From the NCBI GenBank assembly GCA_902702965.1, contig CACRXP010000194.1, forward strand, positions 828,229 through 892,228: 64,000 bases of DNA. Reading direction: 5' to 3'. The DNA is from Spirometra erinaceieuropaei (taxonomy: Eukaryota > Platyhelminthes > Cestoda > Diphyllobothriidea > Diphyllobothriidae). The position numbers and the translations under genes were made by a program. Of this stretch, positions 55,026 through 64,000 are shown one piece after another; positions within the stretch are counted from its first letter, which is position 1, and each line of letters starts with the position of its first letter. The notes below the pieces were generated by a model. That model saw nothing but the letters and a program-made list of their open reading frames with translations. It was not told the origin of the DNA and ran no database searches.

Positions 55026-58000
55026 TGCCTCTCTTCTTTCCGTAGGCTGTTCTTTAATATCTACTAGCCGGTGTTACATGGCATGGTGTCATTACCTGTT
55101 AGTTCCTGATCCTCCCCCTCCTCCACATGAGGAGACCTTTCTACTGTCACAGGGGACATCGGGAGAACGAATCACGCATACAGCCTTCACACCACGGTTC
55201 TGCAGGTTGGCGGATTCCACACAAGTTCAGTGTCCATAGTGAGTGCCGAAGCATCCGTCGCGCTTACTGAGATCGCGTGCCATTCACAAGGGGCTTCACT
55301 CAAGCCAGTAGCGGTGGCCAAATAAAACTCAAGAGTGTAATACTGGTTTAGCTGGCAGCCGTCCGTTTTGTCAATGTCGCCGGTAATCCAGGTGCTAGAA
55401 GAAGTCGACAAGACGGGCTTTATAACTTGTAGAATATTGAATCGTTCGGGCTGAAGTGGCTGGAGTCAGCACTCATTAAGATAATGTGCTGTGATGCCAG
55501 TGTCAATTAGATGTACAGCAGAATGTAGTAAGCGGATGCAGAATTCTTGCGTAAAAGCATGGGAAATCAGAACACAGACAGGCGTCTATAAATTAGCCCA
55601 CTGGTCGACTGGGCTGAAGGTAGGTCAATGTGAGCAAAGCAGAAACACATATTAGGAGAACTTTTAGTCATCGCATTAAGGGTCGGGCAATGACACGTGA
55701 ACTCCCGCCATTAAAAACGGGTTGACCCCTAAATTGGGGGAGGGGGGAAGGGCGGAGGTCGGAGTTAGTTTTGGGAGGGCTGGGGTTCAAGATAGGACAC
55801 GAGAATGGGAACCCCCCTGGAATTCAGCGCAAGGCCACCTATAGTGCAGGAGGGGATACATGACCTCGTGTCCAGACAGTTAAAGACCCACAGTAGTTAC
55901 AAGTATTTCGGACAGACTTTACGCGACTGTTCCAAAATTCACGGTAGTCACAGCGGTACGCTTTCAATAGAGATAAACGAAAGAATGTGTGGCTTGCACT
56001 TGTGACTTCACGCATCTTTCATGCCCAATTTGGATGCCAGAACTGGTAATTTAGCCGACTAGAACTGTATATACAAGAGAAGAACTCAGAAATGTTGTTC
56101 CTCGTGCGTAAGTTTATGTGGCACAGCCGTGGCAAGGTTAGCAACGTTGACCGCAACAGGCGACTGGCAGAGTTCGCTAGTCATGATTAAGCGATGTTGG
56201 CCAGACATCAGATAATTAAGTCAGATGGCCGGCGCGATGACGCTGAGAATGAAGGATGGTTGAATACTTGAGGCAGCGCAGATAGCAAGTATGGCCTGGT
56301 TAAAATAGTCTGATCAATGAAAAGTAGATCAGGGCTAGAGCCGAATGAAAGTAGTTGACCACAGAAATGAAACAGAGGCCACTATAGACGAGAGGGAGTC
56401 ACCGATGTTAAATATAAACCGGCGTTTTCTTGACGTGAGCGATCAATTTTCACAGGCTATAGTTGCCAGTCAAATGAGCAGAAACAAATTAACCACTAGG
56501 ATGCAGCCTGATGACGAAACGTTATTCAAAGCTGTGTCAAAGTTTACTGACGTATTTTGACAGAATAAAAAACGCCCTCAATATCAATAAAAAGGCAAGA
56601 GATGAAAATAAGAAGGATAAGGAGGACGGACAAGCATATATTTCTATGAATAACGGAGGTAGTATGCATTCCGAGGCGATATGTGTGTGAAACCCTCAGC
56701 ACCTCCCCTAACGTCCGCCACCTATCCAAACACATTCTTCACGCCCACGCATAATCGTCTGTCTTGCCGATGTTACCACGATGTCCCCCTAGCTCCCCAG
56801 AGCGATTATCTCCCTTACACTTTTCATTTCGTCTGACGACGGGTTGGTGTAACCGACTTGAAAATTCACGAGTATACATCGATTTTCCGACGAGCCTTCT
56901 CCTTCTAATATATTTCTATCTATATCAAAGTGTCCAGAAGATGTAAAGCCACTGGGATCTAGCCGATCCCCGACATGTTTAAGAGGATTGAAGTCAGATG
57001 ACAGGCTAAGTCAAAGAAGTGATTTTAGATTACCACCTGTTTTCAATATTGAAACTAGGGCAGATCTCTTCACTCCGAAAAATTTGCCATGATGCATACC
57101 TGATCGGTGGCAACTCGCTGCCCTTCGGTATCATCCTATACTTCTCAGCTGCAATACTCCAATAAACACTGAACGGACTTCATAACCCGTTAATTCATAT
57201 CGCTGCCCCTACATAAGAAATCCAACGCCTAGTCCCCTTACAGTACTTATCAAGTCATCGCTGTGACATTTAGCTGACAATGGTATTTCGTTTACCATTA
57301 ACCACGAGGGCCACAGCGTCCCGATGGCATTCTGGTTACGGTCATGTGAGTTTGTCTACGACCACGCAGGACTGCCCAGCAGCATCCATTCCACTATCCT
57401 TGCTCACACAATGTTTAGACCACCAGACGAGGCTAAGATTACTGGACATGGGTGCGGGTAGGATGAGTGGTGGGGTTGAAGACGTGTCTACATGTGAGGC
57501 ACACGTTTCGATTCATAGTTAAACGCTAACCCGGCCTCAAGGGATTCCCCCAGACCACACACCGAGAACGGTTGTCACAAACGCCTACAGTAAGAAAAAA
57601 CCCATTGCAGTCTGCACTTTATTGTGAAGAAGGATCAAGTTATACAAAAAATTAAGCTGGACGAGTGGTGGTTTAGGGAAAATGCCAAATATTGTCCCAA
57701 CACCCCAAAAAATTTCCAAAAAATAGAAATATGACAATGGGAGACAGGAAACGACATCAGAGTGAGATCAGGGAGAATAGATACCATAAAAATGTCGGGC
57801 AATGAGCACACATTTGGAAACGACAAGATAGAGGCCGGTTTGCAATCAAGAGGGAGTTAACTCTGAAAGGGCACTGAATTGACTGCTGTTCAAGAAATGA
57901 AGAACCCTTGAACAACGATCCCATTCAGAAGCCGGTCCAAGCAAGCTGTTGTAGTCATCGGGTAGGAAGGATTTTTGGCAAGAATTTTATTCATGCAATT

Positions 58001-59215
58001 GCTGCTTAACCGGCTAGTGTGGTATTCAGCCTCGCTCGTACGAATAGGCAGAATAGGCGTGCACATGGCGTGACCTTGTTGGGCAAATCCATCTCACGAC
58101 TGCAGGATTGATGAATCTGAATCCTGACGATAAGTTAATCTGATAACTCACAAAGACATCAATCCGTACAGTCGAAATTAGATAAGCGACCTCTCACATG
58201 ACGGTAATGAAATACTTCAGGTGATCTGCAAGGCAGCATAGGCGTGTTACTAGCAGTTTTTGCAAAATGGTGTGTGATGAGAATGCTACACTGAGGCGCA
58301 ATTGTGCCACGCACAATATGCCCCAATTTTCAGATGGGCGGGTTATAAAAGGACAGTTTATTTGAATTTCTACCGTGATCACAACCACGCCCTTGCGATT
58401 GCATGTTAAGAGGGAGGTGAATTTGCAGCGCTTTTTGGGAATGAACGAAAATATGTGGCATTCAACAGAAGAATGATGGGCGGAATGCTAGCACGTCCTA
58501 TAGTTCAGTGAACACCATACCTGTACGACCTTAACGTGACTTTCAGAAACTCACTGTGGGCCATCACACAACAAATGCAACTATCAAATGATGACTTCCT
58601 AAAAAGTGGAAACAAAACGAAACAAACTGCTTTGCAGTTATGTGATTGGAGAATCAATAGGAGGCTATAAATTACAGGATCTCCAGGCGCGCAGACTTTG
58701 ATTTTTGCTTTCTAGTCTGGTCAAGACCTATAACATGACCTGCCATCTGAGGCGCTGCTCTATATTCTATATGCGTGACGAAGGGCAGAGAAGGTAACTA
58801 TTTCAGGGGGACGAGAAAGTGTTTTTGGCGCAATTTAAGGTCGACTGTTCTACGTTGAAACTAAGTTATTGTGAACTCGAATGTATTTCAATGTACGACT
58901 TCATGGCATTATTAATAGATGGTTTTCGCAGTCCTACATTTGTACATATATGTGATATATGGTTGCAAAATACACGGGCATATAATTCTGAGACGCCTTC
59001 GTCTACCGGCACGGGTTACGTGGTAAACAGACCAGGAAAAATATTTGACACAGATTTCCGCATCAACGATATGATGCTTATTGGCATTATAAAATTTTTG
59101 TGAAGGTGACCTCATAAATTCGGTCCCACAGCCAGTGCACCGCATGCACTTGCATGTGACTTTAAAAGGATTGAGTAAGATGGGGTTTGGTGGCCCTACC
59201 TGTTAGAAATAATAC
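55026..59215. other. unassigned stretch
   Basis: I find no gene or transposon domain in these 4.2 kb. A G-rich patch lies at about 55735-55790. Short frames at 57280-57522 and 58819-59103 carry nothing I recognise. Confidence 0.4.
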
Positions 59216-59254
59216 TGTTGGGGTTGGGGTTAAGGTTTAGGGTAAGGGGTTAGC
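59216..59254. repeat. interstitial telomere-like repeat (short)
   Basis: GGGGTT, GGGGTTAAGG, TTTAGGG and GGGGTTAG units stand in a row, a degenerate TTAGGG tract of about 40 bp. Confidence 0.55.
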
Positions 59255-59439
59255 GCGACTATTTCTCAACCATTCAAAGTACAACCGCGCATTCCCAATA
59301 GTTTCTCTTTTGCATACAACTACATGACCTCGTCGCCTGTACGTTCCCCGGCCTCACCTGTAAAAACCCCCATTATCACCGGTCCCGTATTAGAGGTGAC
59401 CGGGGTTTGTTTACTTCAGATGGGGCTTCATAAGCACAT

Positions 59440-60250
59440 CCGACCAATAATTAGGTCCTGAAATACGCAGTAAGAAGAGAGCGACCACGGACTGCACGTG
59501 AAAGCAACGAATGGGTGCGAGAAATGTTTGAGGAATGACCAAAAGCATCTGTTAGGAAGGCTTCTCGAGCACTGAATATACCGAAGACAAAGGTTCGTCT
59601 ATGCCTACATTGGAGGCCTAGCAAAATGCCTTAGCACATTCACTTACTGCACTATTTGCATGAAGAGGCTTAACCGACTCGAGCAACATTGTGTGCAGAA
59701 CTCGTGGATCACACTGGAAGTGATGGCAGATGAAACAGTCTTGTTCGGAATGAGTCGAACCCTTACATTTGCAGCAAAGTCACTTGACGCATTTGCCGTA
59801 ACTACTCTGACCAACAACTATCTGAATCCATAGGATGGCGAAAAGACTCTCCTAGACATAGCTTCTGAATTAGAGAGAGAGAGTCAACCTTGTCATGGAG
59901 GAGCCGCTTTGAGGAAACAACTGTCGCTGGCACCGTGCGCGTTGCAGCAGATTCTCGAATCGCTACCCCTTGATGATTGTATTCTCAACACTATGGGGCT
60001 GCAATACGACGGAGCACCATGTCATTATACCAGGAATGCCTGTGCACGTCTCAACAGGCGCTTTCAGGACCGGCTAATTGGACGCAGAGGGCCTGGTCAT
60101 TTAGCATGTGTTCTTCGATCTTGACAACTCCGGATTTATTCACAGGAAGTTTCAAAAATTCAAAGACTTATCGCAAAAGGACTGACAATTCGACCGCCAC
60201 TAACGATCACATTCGAGTGCCAGTGCAAAAGATGGCCTCTGAGCCATTTA
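59440..60250 (+). pseudogene. mariner/IS630-type DDE transposase relic
   Basis: A helix-turn-helix region reads EWVREMFEE-x-PKASVRKASR and ALNIPKTKVRLCLHWRPSK near 59510-59620, followed by HLLHYLHEEA. The C-terminal part gives LLDDCILNTM-like sequence and then QYDGAPCHYTRNACARLNRR and FQDRLIGRRGPG (60000-60100). QYDGAPCHY contains the second catalytic Asp and GRRGP is typical of one mariner-like group. Several stops break the frame, and no terminal repeats were found. Confidence 0.65.
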
Positions 60251-60283
60251 AGTTCTCCGGTAGAAGGAGATCATTAAATCGAT

Positions 60284-60841
60284 TTGATAAGCGCGAAAGT
60301 TCTGGCGCACTGCACTTCAGGGCCTTCATTTTCAGACCAGTATCACCATAGTCTCTACCGTCTTCGCCGCCTCTACCAACTTGAGGAACACTTGAAACGA
60401 GCTGGGTCTTCGAGTTTTCTGTCGGATAACGCGGGAGAAAGTTCTTTTGTACAAAACACCCCCTTCAGTGATCTTGTTGTGACCTTTTCTCAAAAAATGC
60501 AATCTTCAATTTTGCAATTAGTGCCAACCCGGAGAACTCGGTCAGTGACTTTCAAAAGGCCACATTCATTACCACCTACAAGCGCACTTTCTCCATTGAA
60601 GAAACAAATCCTACATTTGGTCGGCGAAAATTTCTACCTCAGGAGCAAAACGCATGGAATACACGTGGACTCTGAGTCTATCCTGGAAAAAGACACCCTG
60701 CTGCCCACATTATACTCGAAAATATCGTTTTTGCCACCAACCGTCTTCCGTGTTTTCCTGCATTCCGTCAGCTTACTGTCCGGTGTCGTGCCCACCCGTA
60801 AACCCCCCCCGCTACCACTATCACCACTTCGGTATGACGCG
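60284..60841 (+). other. open frame of unknown nature
   Basis: An open frame starts at 60284 and continues to 60934, into the left arm of the PLE insertion. It is rich in Ser, Leu and Pro and matches no family I know. It may be chance or part of an older element into which the PLE inserted. Confidence 0.2.
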
Positions 60842-60855
60842 ATTCACAACATATC
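60842..60855 (+). repeat. 14-bp direct repeat (left), probable PLE target duplication
   Basis: ATTCACAACATATC, identical to 62605-62618. Confidence 0.7.
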
Positions 60856-61150
60856 TTTTGAAGCATTTTTTCCCCGGTATGAATTGAAAACAAGCATGTA
60901 CAGCAGAATTTATTGGGGCCAACAAATTTCGTGACGGCTTCTCAACTGCAACCCGTCTCTGCATAACATAGGTAACGAATGAACGCGCACAGCAGTATGA
61001 ATTTGTACAGAATGGCAGTGCATAGGAGCAAGGTCAAAGTTCAAAATAATCAATAATCAGACAAGACGTCCACATAGGCATCAAAAAGGAAAAAAGGGGA
61101 GACGAAATGTTAACAACAAATCACAGTGAGGGGAAAATAGAGGCGTGAGA

Positions 61151-62077
61151 TTACCAGGGCAATTGCAGATTGATCACGTGATCTAACTGCTTGCACAGGT
61201 CTGGTTTCTCCCTCCGTATGTAGGCTGCTTCCAAATAACGCAAGGTTCGAGTTGTACGTGCTCGGACAAGTACTCGAAAGGATGCTTTAGGGTCGACAAC
61301 ATGACCGCTATCTAACAGGTGTTTCGTTATAGACGAACGGGGGGTTCTATTTTCCTGTTTGAAAAGCCAATTAGGCAAATGCTCAGCGGCCCTGGTTGCC
61401 AATTGCCTTTGCGTTCGCCCAATGTACTTGCATCCGCAAGTGCATGTGAATTCATACACACAATTGGGGGTGGCGTGCATTGGCAAGGCATCCTTTGCCC
61501 GGTTAATTGGAAGGCTTTTTGTGGAACTGATGAAGATAAGCTCTGCTGCGTTGTACGTTCTTTCTATAGTGCAACGCAAGCGTCGCTTGATTGTGTTTGA
61601 GACGTTGTCACCCTTAAAAGGTAGACATATTATAACGGGCTTCTTCGGAACGGACTGTTCCGTCAACTTTGGCCGTAAATGGTTGCTGTACTTCTGAATG
61701 AAGCGTGCAGGATAACCACGATTAAGTAAGGCTCCTTTGATACGGGCATTTTCTGTATCTATGGTCTCCCTGGAGCAAATATTTCTCGCTCTTTGAAAAA
61801 GAGTATGTACTAGATTACGCTTCCATTGTATTGGCGCAAAGCTTTTAAAATGTAGGTATTACCCTTTCCACGTAGTCTTGTGGAAGACGGAGCGTCTTAT
61901 TGAACCATCCTCCTCTCTAAACATGAGGACGTCCAGGAAGGGTAACTTGTTAAACTGCTCCATTTCCATCGTAAATGTTATTTTAGGATGCAGATTATTC
62001 ATCAGGCAAAGTAGGTCAGAGGCCTCTTCCTTGTTATCAACAATCGTGAATATATCATCCAAGTACATGGGCGAACG
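61151..62077 (-). pseudogene. PLE reverse transcriptase end plus GIY-YIG endonuclease
   Basis: This is one continuous frame from 62077 to 61151 with a single in-frame TAA at 61859-61861 (CAA to TAA expected). It opens at the RT palm box MYLDDIFTIVDN, then NNLHPKITFTMEMEQFNKLP, FLDVLMFREEDG. A connector with NARIKGALLNRGYPARFIQK leads to CVYEFTCTCGCKYIGRTQRQ, then LATRAAEHLP, SSITKHLLDSGHVVDP and LEAAYIRREKPDLCKQLD. The GIY-YIG endonuclease (VYEF...YIGRT) looks intact. The N-terminal two thirds of the RT is missing, so it cannot move on its own. Confidence 0.85.
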
Positions 62078-62086
62078 CAAAGGCAA

Positions 62087-62338
62087 TTGGCAACCAGGGC
62101 CGCTGAGCATTTGCCTAATTGGCTTTTCAAACAGGAAAATAGAACCCCCCGTTCGTCTATAACAAAACACCTGTTAGATAGCGGTCATGTTGTCGACCCT
62201 AAAGCATCCTTTCGAGTACTTGTCCGAGCACGTACAACTCGAACCTTGCGTTATTTGGAAGCAGCCTACATACGGAGGGAGAAACCAGACCTGTGCAAGC
62301 AGTTAGATCACGTGATCAATCTGCAATTGCCCTGGTAA
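62087..62338 (+). pseudogene. inverted duplicate of the GIY-YIG C-terminal half
   Basis: It reads ATRAAEHLPNWLFKQ to HVINLQLPW, identical to the end of the minus-strand copy at 61151-61400. It has no start of its own and is a by-product of the inverted duplication. Confidence 0.85.
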
Positions 62339-62604
62339 TCTCACGCCTCTATTTTCCCCTCACTGTGATTTGTTGTTAACATTTCGTCTCCCCTTTTTTC
62401 CTTTTTGATGCCTATGTGGACGTCTTGTCTGATTATTGATTATTTTGAACTTTGACCTTGCTCCTATGCACTGCCATTCTGTACAAATTCATACTGCTGT
62501 GCGCGTTCATTCGTTACCTATGTTATGCAGAGACGGGTTGCAGTTGAGAAGCCGTCACGAAATTTGTTGGCCCCAATAAATTCTGCTGTACATGCTTGTT
62601 TTCA

Positions 62605-62618
62605 ATTCACAACATATC
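62605..62618 (+). repeat. 14-bp direct repeat (right), probable PLE target duplication
   Basis: ATTCACAACATATC. Its first five bases overlap the end of the right arm. Confidence 0.7.
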
Positions 62619-62619
62619 G

Positions 62620-63309
62620 ACAGCTAATTAGGGTCCTTCATCCTACTGCTGCCAAAGACAATCAGATGGCCCGGAAGAAGGTAGATTAAGTTTGAAACGG
62701 CAGGTGGCAGACAGATCGATAGTATTATTCTGGCGAACACTAGTAACATTGCAGGTGGAATGACTATACAGCCAAAAAATGCAAAAACGCTAATGAATTT
62801 GAGTCAAGACGTTTGCAGAGTATTCAAAACACATCCGCAACCATCACGAACAAATCAGATTTTCGGCCAGCACAGGTTTTCTGACTAGGAAAGATTAACA
62901 AACGCAGGAATCACAGACGTGACTCCATTCACATGATTCATGATTCTCGGAAATTACGAGGCAGGCAAGATCTTCAAAAATCAGGGCTCTCTATGAGACG
63001 AACTGAGGAGTTCTTGTGCCTTCCAGCGTTTAAGCTAGGGAAACAGCCAACAGGGATTTTGCGAACATCTGTACAAAAACGATCTAGCAAAAAATACGCT
63101 TCAGTCGTCTAAAAAACGAAGTCCGCAGAGCCATGCAGATCAAACACTGCCAAGTTACAAGGCGGAGTCGCAATTTACAGATGTCCTAAGGAAACAGGCC
63201 ATCGAAATCACGTCGGCCAAAACGAAAGATGCCCGAACTCCAACTGGGAAGGCAGAGGTAACTGCGGGCTCCACGCATACCCTTTGGGAAGAACACATAT
63301 ACGGCATCC
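62620..63309. other. unassigned stretch
   Basis: No gene or named element was seen. Confidence 0.5.
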
Positions 63310-63314
63310 GGCCT

Positions 63315-64000
63315 ATCTCATGAAGTGCTGGCCGAGGTTCAGAAACCTTTTTTCGATTAGGAAGGATTACTTAGCTTTGGTTGCACTATCGCTTAACTCG
63401 CAACACATTCCCAAGAAATTTCGGTCACCGAAGTATGCCGGCCTTTGAATGAGTTTCTTTCCGGCCGCCTTTGAAAACCACACCCAGTGAAGACTAACTG
63501 CTTAAATGACATGGACTGTACCCATTGATTCCAAATGCCCTGACAAATTCACGCATATTTTATAAAGAACATATTCAAAAATAGTCTTTCTTGTATCTAT
63601 TTTGTAGACAATTATGTGGTCTACAAATTCTGTACTTGCCGGATGTGTATCTTTGTGCTTTCAAAAACAGGCAATCTTGCAGCCTGCTCACGAGCTATAC
63701 TCTGTTATGGTACCTTGTGGAGATGCCTAGGGAATACCCCGAAGGATGCGCTTCCCATATAGCAATCCTCCCGTCAATCAATCTTAAAGCTCAAAAAACC
63801 CTACAGGAAGTTGATAAATGTCCTTTTTCAGCTGTCGAATAAGCCCATGGTGTGTGGGGTTCGCCTTCAGCTGACCAGTCTTCGGACGACTTATGACAAG
63901 CCTCACATACAAGTTTACCGAACACCAACTCAACCAGACTTACGCCACATCGGCAAGAACTTGCCCAAACAGCAAGGGCATTTATTGGCAGAAAAACAGT
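63315..64000 (+). mobile_element. foldback MITE, left arm, runs to window end
   Basis: TCATGAAGTGCTGGCCGAG, TTCGATTAGGAAGGATTACT, GAAATTTCGGTCACC, TTTCTTTCCGGCCGCC and CCCATTGATTCCAAATGC match the left arm of copies 1 and 2 up to about 63600. A full copy would end about 150-300 bp beyond the window. The open frame 63591-63842 has no known domain. Confidence 0.6.

Larger units (their letters stand above)
60856..62612 (-). mobile_element. young 5'-truncated PLE with inverted 3' duplication
   Basis: The left arm (about 60880-61430) and right arm (about 62065-62612) are inverse copies of roughly 550 bp with only a handful of differences. Between them lies the RT end and connector in single copy. 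Each arm holds the GIY-YIG coding end plus 3' non-coding DNA. The inner junction is at CAAGTACAT: on one side RT (YLDD), on the other the inverted GIY-YIG (KYIGRTQRQL), with GTAC shared. The 14-bp direct repeat flanks the whole. There are 24 extra bases between the left repeat and the left arm. Confidence 0.85.

Noticed and set aside
1..64000. tRNA genes, rRNA, CRISPR arrays, bacterial operons
   Set aside because: None was seen. The only tRNA-like signals are the two SINE heads, which lack acceptor stems.

Overview
The window is eukaryotic and looks like a repeat-rich animal genome. The best fit is a flatworm, probably a tapeworm of the diphyllobothriid type. This is an inference from the transposon families: endonuclease LINEs with C2H2 zinc fingers at the C terminus, many Penelope-like elements (PLEs), CR1-like LINEs and Ty3/gypsy relics. 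It also rests on very short introns (31 to 42 nt) inside a DNA transposon gene. There is no operon, bacterial promoter, CRISPR, tRNA gene or rRNA. Almost all long reading frames are decayed transposon genes. Only one probable host gene was recognised: a Snail-like zinc-finger gene at about 51.1-52.2 kb on the minus strand.

Layout, 0-19 kb. The 3' part of a CR1-like LINE (1-1320) ends in a TATC tail that sits directly inside a broken DNA transposon copy (1321-2590, plus strand). A second copy of that DNA transposon (4679-9462, minus strand) has a multi-exon transposase with a DUF4806-type C terminus. It lies inside another CR1-like LINE with clear terminal inverted repeats and an AT target duplication. 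A dead Ty3/gypsy element follows on the minus strand (11.15-13.8 kb). Then come the RT end and zinc-finger tail of an APE-type LINE (14.1-15.9 kb), a tRNA-like SINE with a hairpin upstream (16.45-16.7 kb), and a TA-flanked foldback element (18.4-19.2 kb).

Layout, 19-43.5 kb. More zinc-finger LINE fragments lie at 19.6-22.2, 22.4-24.3, 25.0-25.3 (minus) and 30.3-30.9 kb. A degenerate telomere-like tract lies at 26.45 kb. PLE copies lie at 26.9-28.6 and 35.3-36.5 kb, the second followed by a probable decayed hammerhead ribozyme. A Tc1-like relic lies at 32.5-33.2 kb and a second SINE plus hairpin at 38.1-38.4 kb. A gypsy integrase fragment (38.6-40.36 kb) is split by another foldback element and fused to a long LINE copy (40.36-42.6 kb). 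That LINE is followed by two copies of a roughly 280-bp dispersed repeat.

Layout, 43.5-64 kb. This part is sparser: a PLE 3' remnant (45.6 kb), a decayed foldback element (49.4-50.4 kb), the Snail-like gene, a single foldback arm (52.6 kb), a short inverted repeat (54.8-55.0 kb), a telomere-like tract (59.2 kb) and a mariner/IS630-type transposase relic (59.4-60.25 kb). A striking young PLE insertion (60.86-62.6 kb) has 550-bp near-perfect inverted arms and a 14-bp target duplication. Another foldback arm runs off the end of the window.

Most of the window records nested insertion and decay of selfish elements. In two places the reading frame of the target element lets the insertion event be reconstructed to the base.
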